Shown here piece after piece: positions 42,825 through 54,710 of a stretch of DNA of 64,000 bases (its first letter is position 1; every line of letters begins with the position of its first letter). A model generated the notes under the pieces. That model saw only the letters and a program-made list of their open reading frames with translations. It was not told where the DNA came from and made no database searches. The position numbers and the translations under genes were made by a program. This DNA comes from Balanoglossus misakiensis (Eukaryota; Hemichordata), in the NCBI GenBank assembly GCA_040954595.2, contig CM082577.2:806001-870000 (forward strand). The letters run 5' to 3'.

Positions 42825-43804
42825 CATTATAATAACTGCAAAAAAAGATTTTCTATTTCACACAAGTAATTTGTAGCAGCACTGTAATGTTTGGCTTGGT
42901 TGCTGGTATCCTTTATAAGCCAAGATTTCTGTTGACATATTTTTGACAACTTTATACAGGCAGACAAGTCATTTCTCCGAATGTTTTTCTTTCTGAAAGT
43001 TTGTTGTACCTTCTGATCTGTACAGTGGATACTGAATCTTGCAGAAGTTGTTAAATTTAAGATTCAAAAGCAATATGAATCAGATGCTGTCTTGGTAGAT
43101 GTCTGTGAGCCCCTTGTTTGTGTTGGAAGGTAATGTGTACTTTGAACATTGCACCTTTCTCCCCTTTCTCTGATGGATTGAATCAACCATACTATCAGAA
43201 ACAATAAGACTGGAATAAAGCTAGGCTATGGAAGGGTTAACCCCTGTACACTATGGAAAGAACAGGACGCACCAGAAAACCTACAAGTGGATTGGACAAG
43301 TTGAGTGTAAAATATGAATATATTTTTATATTGAATGAGTAAAATTAAATGTATTGTAAGTAGCGACCGGATTTTGTGTAAATGTTGCCAAAATATATCC
43401 ATGTAACCGAAGTTGTAACTTTTGTCAATGTCATACCCCACCATTTGAATATTTTTTGTTAAAGTTTCTGTCACGATGCATTAAGCACATGGAAGTACAT
43501 AATTTGTGTATAGAGCTTATGTTTTTTTCCTAGATGTATAAAATTTAATGTATTGATATACAGGCAAGCATGAGATGTATGTTTGTAAAAGAGAAATAAA
43601 ATTTGCTATGTATCTATTAATTACCAGGTAAGTCTTATTTATGTCTCTGAGCAGTGGTAAAATGTGAAAGAAAAGTTGCAACTTGTAAAGGATGCAGTGT
43701 TCTCCCAACAGAAATTTCTGATGGCCTGCACGCAGCTGATCACCTGAATTGGCACATTGAGGAAAGAACCGAATGAATCAACTACAGAGATACAAATGAT
43801 TGCA

Positions 43805-43810
43805 TTTATT
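43805..43810 (-). terminator. DNAAF5 polyadenylation signal (candidate)
   Basis: An exact AATAAA on the minus strand lies about 300 nt after the DNAAF5 stop. Another at 44083-44088 is only 22 nt after the stop and is less likely to be the main site. Confidence 0.4.
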
Positions 43811-44109
43811 TGAAACATCATCACAACATACACTCAAAATCTTAATAAAAAAGCTACAGGTATTTTCTAATTCTTAGAAATACATAATCCAATTGCTTCT
43901 GAAATTATGAAATTACTTATGATTGGATCTTTTTATCACGAGCAAGGTAGACAAGAGATGTTACAGTATTTAATTTTCTCCAATTTAGGAATAGAATTCA
44001 AAGATTTGCTAGCTGATTATTTTCTAAATAGGAACAGAATTTCTGGGAAGAATTATAGTGTGCATAACATCAGATTTCATAATTTATTGTATTTTGGAAG
44101 TCTTCAGGG

Positions 44110-47100
44110 TCATGAAGATTTACTGGGAAGACCATTGATGTGCTGCAGTAACTCATTGCAGTATTTTGGAATTCTGTGTTTGTGTTTGACTTCATTCACT
44201 TTGTCTTTTAACAATTCCGGGTTGACCGACGCTGCTTGCTTCAACACAACTGTGAAGACAAAAAAAGAAACCACAAGTGTTTGAGACAAAGATAAAAGGT
44301 AGGTTAACAAAATAAATGAAATTGATAATAAAAAGAATTTGTAAAAGTAAAAGCCAACTTTGTTTATAGCATTAGTGAGTCTGAAGTCTCCACTGAAGAA
44401 CTAGCAGACTGTGATACGAACACCAACAGACCAACGTATCACTCATAGACTCACCAAAGATAGCATTCTGGATAGTTGGATCAGGATCATCTAAATGCAC
44501 TAACAATCCTTTATACATCTCTTCCAGATGAGCTTTATACAAAGTGACTTCGTAATCCTCCTTGATGCAGTCGAAGAAAGCAGTAAACGTCTTGGTGACA
44601 GCAACACGTATATCATCACTGCTGTCGTCTAATCTCTTCAGCAGTTCCATGTACATTTTATGGAGCCGCTCTGGATCAAAGGAATCCTTGCAGGTCGTCA
44701 GAAGTCTCTGTAGAACTCTGCACGCGACCAGACGAGTTGTTTTTGTGTCGTCATCTAGGAGGGATATTAACTGCGTTGTCAGCTCATCAAGTATTGTGTT
44801 CAACTGAAATAGTGAAGGTAAAGTTTACTGTAGGAGGGAGACAGGACTAAAATTGAACAAAGTGACTCTATTTTATTTCAGTTTTTAATCTGAGCAAGAA
44901 GGCATATAATGTCTTACATTCTCAGCTGTCAGCAATCCACTCTGGAACAACGCCCACAAACAGGACACAGCTATGGTTCTGACAGCTCCAGCTGTTCTGC
45001 CGGCTTTCCACACAAAATTGGGAATGATCATATCTTTGACTACTACAACAACAAAATTCCCAAACTTCTCCTGAGAATCCACAGTACTGCCTGCACTTGT
45101 TACGAGTCGGGAGAGCAAGGAAAACAATTTGAGTCTCAGTTCCGGGTCTTTGTCTGGATTCAAGTTGGTTTCAAGGATTGGTATGATTTCGTCCAAGAGT
45201 TCACCAACTACAGGACCTGTTGGGGGACGAAGGAAATTTGGTTGAGAAGTGAGAAGTGTTGTACGCCAGCAATGAAAAACTTTTACATGAAGTTGTATAT
45301 TAACAGTCATGTTTTGGAAGCACCTTAAAATATTACTTCCACATTCAAATTTATTCCTACATTTCTTGTACAAGTGTAAGAGTGTTAGAGGATTTACATA
45401 CCAGCTTCTGTAAGCAACATATCAAAGATGAGCCTCTCTGTGGAATAATTGGTCCACTGTTCATAACTGCCTTTCAAACTGTCCAGTGTCTGTTTAGTGT
45501 GCATCTTATACAACTGTGTCGTATCATCTAAGCCTTGGACTTGAGCGAGTTTTGAAAGTGTTGCTTTCACCTGAGAACAAAATACATGTACATGTATTAC
45601 TGTGTGATGACTTGGTCATATTAGAGAGACACAGAGGATGAGAGAGGGAAGGAATGGGAGACAGAAAGAGAGATTCAATTAGAGGCAGACACACAGAAAA
45701 AGACAAGACAGACATACCTGCTCCTTTAAGTCACTGTTACTTGTCATTGCCATGATAGACAATAGGACAGTAAACAGTTGAAAACTGTATTCTTTACAAT
45801 CCCCTGCACACTTAGTGATGACTGCATCAGTGGTGGCTAACAGCTGGACTAAGTAACTAAGCTGGAAGATGAAAAGTTTGGAAAAATTGTTGACCACAGT
45901 ATGAAACATTATATACACCTAATACAGTAATTGGGCAATTTAGGTTCATTCATTCAAGGATGGAGATATTCACATAGTACGCTTGGGCACCATCTGTCAC
46001 ATGTATTGGACTTGCCTACAGCTTGTTACACAATGAATCAATTGTACAAATATGAAATATTTACCTGTTCAGCTCTACATACATCAGGATTAGCCAAAGT
46101 GTCACAGACTTTCTCCAACTGTGGTTTAAGTAGCTCAGTTTGAGTTCCTCTGATGATGGCAGCAAATATCTTTAAGACGTTGTCGCTCTGTGAAGATTTC
46201 ATTGATGCAAGGACTAACTTACAATAAACTTCTGGATTGACAAACCAGCCGACCAACTCCGCTGACTTGATAACCTGTTGATAAAAGTGTAACATACAGA
46301 AATCTACAGTGATGGTGCATTCATGTCAGTTATAATGATTGACATGGCGGCAATAATGAGAATAAAATGTCTGCCAAAACATAACACCTGACTTACTCTG
46401 TCTACAACTTCTGTTTCATCATCACTGCATGCCTTGTACATTCCGGTCAACAATGGCTGCATGTGTTGCGTCACATGATCTTCAGCATTCAGCAAAAGTG
46501 TGTAGAGAAGTTTGGATGCCATGATTCTGTTTGGTGCCGTCCAATCTGATAGGTCATTCAACAGACCCGGCAGTATCTTGATGAGGTTTCTGAACATGAT
46601 AGTCCTACATCCAAGGTTGGGTCTCTCAGCTTGATTTAAAGAACAGTTGTACAGACTTAAATGTAACAAACATCGTGTGGGTAAAGAGTATTTCTACATC
46701 TGAGCAGACTCATCAGACCAATGAAAACAAACCTGTATAGCTGATCCTGGAAGTTCTCCCAATCATGATTTTGTTTAATGACTCATCTCTGTTGTGTGTG
46801 TATCTATGTCAATCGTTTTTATTGAACATTACCAATGTGTCAATGTAACTTCAACAAAACAATATCAGCAACAAACAATGTTTTCCATGACTCACTTTCT
46901 CCAGGAGGCAATGGGGGATCCACTGTAACAAAATCCATTTGATCTTTCAAGTCATTTTCATTCTCGCCTTCATATTTCGCACCAATTTCTTTCCAAAGTT
47001 GAATTGCCTGTGAGGACAAAATACAGCAGCATTATTTCTTCATCGTTTACTTTTCAAACGGTGTCTGGATGTATCAGCAAATACAATATTGCTACACAGT

Positions 47101-48036
47101 TAAATGTGTGATGCGACTCACCCTGTTTCTGATATCCGGTATCTCATCTGAGATGCTGCTAAGCAACAGAGGAACAAGTTTGTGATGGTATGAATACCTA
47201 TCCACGAAATCCAGCAACCACAGACCTACAACTTGGGTAACGGCCATCCTCACAGTGGGACTTTGATCGAAGAACCTCTGGGCTATATGAGAGGTAACAT
47301 CTTCCATGGCTTTGTGGCTTCCATAGATAAGAACATCTCCAATAGTTTCGATGCAAACAACACGGACTTTCGAATGCTGGTGGCTGATCGTGTGCAGTAA
47401 TGGCGTTAATACTTGGTCTGACTGCAGATGGAAGTGTTCTGGTATAGTCTTAGCAATGATCGATGTACACTTGCAACTCACTTTCTTCACTTCTGGGAAA
47501 GGATCAACGATGGTTCTTCGGAGAATCTGGATTATATCGTCCAGATATGGGGCAATCTTCTTTTGGCTGGTTTCCACAATTTTCACAAGCATCTCAAGCA
47601 TAGCTAGCCTCAGCTCTTCCGCATTTTCGACAATTTCTTTTCCTCCTAGTCTTTGAACAAGAGTGGGCATGAGGTATGGGAGGATATCTTCAATACTACT
47701 CATCTCAGAGATGTAATCGGAAATCAGACTTACTGACAGCTCGCGGCATTTTTCGACAGAATCACTGAAACACTTCAGAATGGATTTCCAGATGTGACGG
47801 AAAACTTCGTGCAGCACATCTTTGTTCAGGGGCGGCTGCTTTCCGATGGTGGCTTTTCGAATTCCATCAAGCGCACGTCTTCTAGTCGTCCTGTTATCAT
47901 CCGACAGACAGTTGATCTGTCGTGCAATTCCTTGAAGGATTTCGGCAGCTTCGGTAACGATCTCTTCGTTGGACGACGCCATGGCATCTAACAACGCCTC
48001 GTTTTGGAAATGACCTACGACCCCATCTGACCTCAT
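44110..48036 (-). CDS. DNAAF5: dynein axonemal assembly factor 5 (HEATR2), complete
   Basis: Exons in transcript order on the minus strand: 48036-47122, 47007-46896, 46629-46397, 46274-46065, 45861-45718, 45570-45402, 45216-44918, 44803-44455 and 44249-44110. They total 2571 nt and 856 aa from the first ATG. A second in-frame ATG at 47982 (MASSNEE) would give 838 aa. Human DNAAF5 is 855 aa. The protein is a solenoid of HEAT repeats. Family landmarks include HFHLQSDQ, TISHQHSKVRV, LVPLLLSSISDEIPDIRN, RPNLGCR, LLLNAEDHVTQH, AGRTAGAVRTIAVSCLWAL, LLKRLDDSSDDIR, LLVHLDDP and HKHRIPKYCNELLQH. DNAAF5 is a cytoplasmic factor that helps preassemble axonemal outer and inner dynein arms. Its loss causes primary ciliary dyskinesia in humans. 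Vertebrate DNAAF5 has a similar length and no frame break is seen here. It is divergent from UTP6. Confidence 0.95.
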
Positions 48037-48393
48037 TTGACCCGTAGAAGTTATTGCTAATTTAAAAGCTAAACTGTGTCAAGTTGTTAATCTTTTTTGC
48101 GTCATAGTGGTTATATTAGAGTCAAAGAAACCGATAAACCCATCAACTGTATAATTGGTGTTAAAGTTTTCTCATAAAGTGACAAGATAACTTGATCAAA
48201 TTGCGCACGCGCAAAGAGTGAACTTGATGTAGTCTGCAACAGGAAAGGACCACATGTGAGATACTGTGCAGTGGATACTGTGCAAGCTCTCTCCGCTTCA
48301 GTCGACAAACTCGCAGATGGTCACTTAGTTTAACGAATAGTAACACCGTTACACACCTTTTCTAGTTGCGTGTGGTATAGTGAAACAAACAAA
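48037..48393. promoter_or_regulatory. shared DNAAF5/UTP6 promoter region
   Basis: Only 357 bp separate the two start codons of these oppositely transcribed genes, so their core promoters must lie here. No TATA box is obvious. A GTAAC-ACC-GTTAC palindrome at about 48338-48350 is close to the UTP6 start. I did not find a convincing RFX X-box. Confidence 0.6.
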
Positions 48394-51300
48394 ATGGCAG
48401 AAATTGTTCAGCAGCGAATGGAGGAAATGCTCGCAGAGCTTGAACAGCTCGAAAGGGTTGGTCTTTTCACACGAGATGAAATCAAGTAAGTTTCGGCCCC
48501 TCACTCAATTTGTGTTTATACAGACCAGATTGTTGTTAATCAGTGGTTAACATGTGTATGTATAAAAAAGACAAATAGATACATGTCTGAAGTTGGTTGG
48601 TTGAATGAATGAATGATTCTGCTTTCTGGTATGGTATTCAATCAAATCCAAGACAATAGTAGCAACTATACCTTGCATGTTTACGTTTTGATCATTAACA
48701 ATTTCCATCAATTTTCAACAGAACTATAGTGAAGAAGAATCGTGCCCATGAATACAAACTTGCTCGTAGAAGTAAAGAAAAGGAAGACTTCCTTAAATAT
48801 ATACAGGTACCTAATAGTACAGGGCTCTTCTTATCCCATACAGACTTGTTCAAAATTTCTATTTTGATACTGACATCCCATTTAATAAAAAATATTCTTA
48901 TTTCTGAGAAATGAAACATTGTCAAACTTTTGATTGTGTGTTGTTACCTTTTTCAGTACAACATCAACCTATTAGCCCTCATCAACAAAAGACGAAAGGT
49001 AAGCTCATGTATGGAATTCCAGAAGATGTAAACATCTGTGAAACTTGTAGTTTAAAAGCACATGTAGTCATATTGTTATAATTTTGTTGTTGATGCAGCT
49101 ATTTCCATAGACAGACAAATTATATGTTATCCTCACATCTCATGAATATGGTAGTATGTATACATATTTCTGTTACTGTTACAGAGAATTGGTTATTTTT
49201 TCAAGAAAGTTGAAATAGAATACAGCATAGTATACAGAATAACCAATCTGTTTAGGGTAAGTTACAAGCCTTAAGTATACCAGTAAATATATGTATAATA
49301 ATGTTGTGGTATACTGACCAACTTTCTATTTGACACTTTACAGCATATGCGAAAAATAAAAAGTTGGGCCAATATGTTTTTAGAGATATAGATGCAGTGA
49401 AATACAAGAATGTAAAAATCGTCTCGTAACGGTTGCCTCTTTTGATATCGTGAAATTTTCGTGTCACAAAAAATTCCCCGTTTTGCAGTATGTCATTTAT
49501 ACACTTTTATGAGATTTGGTGTTTCTTGCAGAGAGCCTGTGCTTTGTATACTAGTGATCTGAAACTGTGGATGTCATACATAGAATTCTGCAGAAAATGG
49601 GTAAATTAATATTTATTACATCATCAGAATTATATATCAGAACTAGTCTAGATAAAGAATATATCGGAACTAGATAAAGAATAATTACATAAAGGTTAAT
49701 GTGTATAGTTATGACATTTTTAGGAACGTTTAGGTACCTGTTAAAGTAGTGATAGTCTTGGGTGTGATGTATTGTCAAGTGTAACCATAGACATTCCTGT
49801 CTACAGTGTAATGTAAGCTAGGTATTTAACAATTGCAAGGATGTATTTATCCATTATATTGTTATACACAGATATAGATTTTCATTTTATGTTGAGGAAA
49901 ATGATTAGCAGTTTGTGTGAAAATATTCCACCCTCCTTGTCTTGTTGAAACAGAATAGACGTGTTGCTCTCAGTAAAGTCTTCACAAAGCTGGTGAAGAT
50001 CCACAGTAATGTAGTAGGTAAGTTATCAACACACAGTGATGAAGTGTTCACATATGTGGACAGTTTCTCATAGAAAAAAACTCCATGTGTATTGAAGTAT
50101 GACAGGATAATGGTGAAATGGCCATACCAATCAGTGTGCTTACTAGCAAATTTGTACTTTGTTTTTAAAAGCATAGAGCCAACTTGAGAACTTGTACAAA
50201 TTTCTTTGCATCAGCTCAATACCTTTACAGACGATATATGTCACTGACAAGTTTGTTATGATGGTGATACATCATGTTATGTTATGTTGATTCTGAACAT
50301 AGGCTCTTTAGTGCCTCTATGTTCAGCTCTGAATTGTCCAACAGTGTACATGTAGTCTTGTACGGTCTGGTCATGTGACGTCATAATTTGCTTGGGGGGC
50401 ACACTGAGACCAGCGCAACAATTTTCTCTGATAACTTTGTAAAGTTCTGTTGTCTGATCTCCAGGATTGTGGATAATGGCCGCCAAATTTGAAATGGAAG
50501 ATAACAATTCACCTGATAGTGCCAGAGGTCTTCTTCTCAGGGCTTTGAGATTTCATCCGAAATCAAAACAACTTTGGAGTGAGGTAAAAGGTTCAGCTGG
50601 ACTAAAAGTTAACACATCATTTAAAACAAACTGCATCCTTGTTTTTGTAAAAGAGTAGGCATGATTTCTTGTATGCAAGAAAACTGTTGACATATTGTAA
50701 AAGAAATGCGATGCAGATAAATTATGGTATTATTGAGAAATATGAATACAGGTTTTAACATGTTTGTCATTCTAAAACTGACTACCAGTACTTTGTTTTC
50801 TGTGACAGTACTTCAGATTGGAGCTCATGAACGCAGACAAGGTTAGTATGTTCAAACAGTTTTCAAATTGTTTGATTTGAGAAGTTATTTCTATTGTTAT
50901 ATCTGTATCGATGCCAGTAAATTACTCTTTAAAACTTTTTGCATAATTTGTCATATTTCTAAGTCTTTCACCACTACCATAGATTTTAAGGTTGAAGATC
51001 CTCAATCATACTACTACATTTTTTTCCGCTTTGTAGTTAAGAAAAAGATGGAATGTTCTCCAGCAAGACAAGGTCAGTAGTTTCCTCATATTTTTTCATG
51101 TTGTGAGACAAATTGATGGTTGATGGTTTATGTTTAACCCAAGCCGAGTTTGGCCTCAGTGCCTTTGATCTGACTTCACCAAACTGAATTTGTCAGATTC
51201 TCATGAATAAATAGAGGAGCAAATACTTTTACATAACATTAACAGTAATAGCTACACATGCCTTAGTCCATAGAGAGCAACACAAACTGTTGATTGTTTC

Positions 51301-54300
51301 CATTGTGACCAACTGTGATTACCTCCAACAGACTGCGAGTGACAAACAAACTGAAGTAGATGATGCATTGATGCAAGGTACAGCAGCTGTTGTGGTTTAC
51401 AAGAAAGCCATTGAATCCATGCCAGGTAAAAACTGTTTCTTAACCTTTTCACCACCATGGTTCAGTCTAAATCCATTATTTTCTATGGAAAGGTTAGACC
51501 TCTACAGAGGGAACTGGGGTTAAATAGAATAGAAAACAGAGCTGCATACTAATGTGTATAATTATGAACACCTCTATTTTCAGATGACATTGACTTCAGA
51601 TTGTCATTCCTACCGATTTGCAGAGACTTTGATTTTGTTCAAGAAGTAGTGAACCAAATTTACAATGAGTAAGTCAAATGTAAGATTTCTTTGTCAAAAC
51701 TTTATGCACTGTATGTTTTATTTGATTTAGAGTGTATAGTTCTGTGCATGGTGATGACTATTGCTCAGACAAATTCTGGTCCTCCACAAAGATATTCTCG
51801 TGTCCATGAAATGTATTTCCTTTCATTCACAGTCTTAAAAAAGATCATCCCGAGAATGAGTTGACATGGAATGCGTTGGCAAGGCGACATCTTTTGAATG
51901 AAGATGTTGTAGCAGCTGATGCTAAAGACAGAAGTTTAAATCCTGGTAATTATTGTTTTGTTTAGTACTGTGTATCAAATGCAATTTCTTGTTCTAATCC
52001 AAACAGCATACTAATACATACCCAGTACTCCTATTGTCAACATACCCTGCCATTGTTATTGTTGACAAATGATGGCAATTCCTTGTTTGTTGTTAATATC
52101 TTGCAGACTTGGCAGTGTTGCAACTTGAGCAGAAGTGTTATGCTGTTTTTGAGAAAGCTGTGAAGATATTACCAACCAGAAAGATGTGGACGTTGTATGC
52201 TGAAACTTGTCTGGAAAGAGTGAACAAAGAAGGACAGTCAGAACATCTCTCTAATCAGGTATTTAAATTGCAATGTTACAGAATATGCTCATTGACTGGT
52301 CAATAATGGTACTCAGTCACCTGTGCAGATTTATCCACAGTTGCCATGGAAAGTTGACATCTTGCCAATCACATATTTCACAGACCATTTGAGGTGACTG
52401 GTGTCATTTGTGCTGCTTGGGGCGCTGTTTAAAGCTGGATCTGCATACAAATAGTTTGACATTAACACTTGTCATTTTCGTTATTTCTAGCATGTTTCCA
52501 GAGCTTTGAAAGTACTGTCAGGCATCAAATACCAGTTACCCGAGGAAGTCTATGAGAAATGGGTAAGTTAGTGCTTTTTGTTTCATGACCTATGAGACAC
52601 GCATACACAGGTGGAAATTGTCACCTGGTATTTCATGTAGAATTGTGATGGCATAGTAAACATTAATGAAATTCTGAAGAATGCCCAGTTTTAAGACACC
52701 TCTCTCTTTTGATTCCTAGGTTGATATGCTAACCAAAGTTGGATTGATAGAGAAGGCCAAAGAAGTTGCCCAGATTGCTACCAACTCACATGTAAAATCT
52801 GTGAAACTCTGGTTGCAGAGATTACAACTGGTTATTTGTGACATGCAACCAGGTCAGTCAGGTGTCTTCTGATATTTTGTGTAAAACGTCCTGAGAACGT
52901 GAATTGAAGTGTCCTTATTGTCACTTTGATGAATTCAGGTTTTGATTCATGGAATTACATGCATTTGCACTGATAACCATGACATTTGTCAACAAACATC
53001 AATAGATCATATATGTCTGTACTTACAGGAAATGAAAAAGAGAAGACAGAAGTGATGGATATATTTGATTATGCTGTGTCTCATGTCAAGTCAAAGGTCA
53101 GCTAACATCTATCCGTTTACTATCTTCAGTTAACCCCTTGTTTTGAAATCTGTTGAAGTTCAACTGTACCCTTACACGCAAGTAACATTAATAATTCCAT
53201 TGTTCCATTCGTCCTTCAGAATTCACAGCCATTATGGGATCTCGGCCTAACCTGGTGTCTGGCATGTAATCCCAATGAAGTTGAGAAAGTGTTTGAGGTG
53301 AGGTGTTCAATTCTCTTCTGTTTTCACATTCTGATGTGTTCTTCCTTCAGACTAAAGTTTCTTTTTCCCCGTCTGAGACTTTTGATTGCTGTCTGAGATT
53401 GTGGTAATCTCAAACATCAGACAATGCCTGAGGACTGCCTTGCATATTGTCTCAGCAAGCACAGATCAGATGACTTTGAGTGTTGATAGTTTTGTTTGGA
53501 AAACTATTTTCATTTTTGATGACGTACCAAGTGACTCAGTCACCCTTAAAAGAAAATGAAAAGGTCCAATCAAATCAGCGTTTTGAGTTTCATTTTTTGT
53601 CATTTTTCCAGCATGGAGTAACACAGCACAAGCAAGTGGCATCTATCATGAAGGAACGATATCTCGAATGGGCAGCATTTTCTGGTGGGATCAAAAAAGC
53701 AAGAGAGGTTTATAAAAGGTTTGTTTCTTATCTGATGTTTTCCTGTCAAGAATTGATATATTTGACAACCGCTATCTGTAGCTAACAATACTGAAGAGTG
53801 ATGAAGGATAGTAATTTGAAGTTGTATCTTACAGAAGTATTCTCATTTTCAGGTTGTCATCAAAAAGACCAAGAGATTTAAACGTTTTCAAGAAATACAT
53901 AGCTCTTGAATGTTCCCAGGTAAGTTTGTTTTGATGAGTTTCTGGATAAATGTTCAGGCATGTAAGATTTTCGTCTTAAATTTTGTTCAAACTGTTGTAA
54001 AATTATGTCCTGGAATCCTGATATGTGAACAGGATAAGATGTTTCTGGTACTGAGGTAATGATACTTGGTTTAATGAATTTGATATTTCTTGTCATTCAG
54101 GCAGAACCAAAGATGAAGAAACTGAGATTATGTTATGAAGAAGCTCTACGTGAATTTGGATCCAAGAACCCAGGTAATTATTCATTATTTTTATTAATCG
54201 CTTTATTTTAGGATATAAATCCGCATTTAGTATACAATCCCATAGACTTAAAATAAAAAAACATGCATAAAACAGGAAATTTAAATAGAACGGAAACCAT

Positions 54301-54594
54301 ATAAAACTGTTAAAAATACATTAGCTGTAAATATACTCTCAACTATACTCTCTCTCTTTCTTTGGCATGATGAAATATTCCACAATTTCAAAAACCATTC
54401 TTCCATCAAATCTTCTACCTTTAGATATATGGCTCTCCTATATCCAACTGGAACTCAGCCATCCCATGGGAAAGACAGAGAATGTTGGGAAGATTCACTG
54501 GAGAGCCATCAAAGAACTGGAAAGTGACCTGGCCGATGATTTCATGAACAGATACACCTTGACTCAGACTGGACATGCAGAGTATAGGTTATGA
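48394..54594 (+). CDS. UTP6: U3 snoRNA-associated protein 6 homologue (UTP6), complete
   Basis: Twenty-one exons: 48394-48485, 48722-48806, 48957-48998, 49185-49256, 49532-49600, 49954-50017, 50465-50583, 50809-50841, 51037-51072, 51332-51425, 51584-51668, 51833-51945, 52107-52258, 52491-52562, 52720-52852, 53029-53096, 53220-53297, 53612-53718, 53853-53919, 54101-54173 and 54425-54594. They total 1824 nt and 607 aa; human UTP6 is 597 aa. The N-terminal UTP6 domain (about 1-85) contains AEIVQQRMEEMLAELEQLER and FTRDEIK. HAT (half-a-TPR) repeats follow, with typical SDLKLWMSYIEF, NVVGLWIMAAKFE, LLLRALRFHP and EALREFGSKNPDIWLSYI units. UTP6 is part of the nucleolar small-subunit processome that processes pre-18S rRNA. 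The end TLTQTGHAEYRL matches the family's TGH-containing tail. All phases join cleanly. Confidence 0.95.
51440..51523. repeat. MITE-like element, copy 2 (opposite orientation)
   Basis: An 84-bp segment flanked by TTAA at both ends in UTP6 intron 10. Its reverse complement aligns along nearly its whole length with the element at 40773-40865, including the blocks TTCCCTCT.TAGAGGTC, CCATAGAAAA.AATGG and TT.GACTGAACCA. Confidence 0.7.
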
Positions 54595-54636
54595 GAATGA
54601 GAATAGGCATGTGTGTGTCAAACAACATAGTCATGT

Positions 54637-54710
54637 TTAATCCCTTCACCCATATTCCCCTGTATACAGGTCCGACTATACCGTAGTAAACAATGAATTC
54701 AGACTCATTT
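54637..54710. repeat. MITE-like element, copy 3 (partial)
   Basis: This starts with TTAATCCCTTCACCC and aligns with the left two-thirds of the element at 40773-40865 (CAGGTCCGACTATACCGTAGTAAACAATG region). The right inverted end is not visible, so the copy is truncated or diverged. It lies in the UTP6 3' UTR. Confidence 0.5.

Larger units (their letters stand above)
42455..44109. other. convergent 3' region between the VWA3A-like gene and DNAAF5
   Basis: This holds the 3' UTRs of two genes transcribed toward each other. Candidate polyadenylation signals are AATAAA at 42819-42824 (plus) and 43805-43810 (minus). A further AATAAA on the plus strand lies near 43595. No additional gene is seen. 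Confidence 0.55.

Noticed and set aside
47351-47991. Plus-strand frames inside the first DNAAF5 exon
   Set aside because: The minus strand encodes HEAT repeats through the whole segment, so these are shadows.
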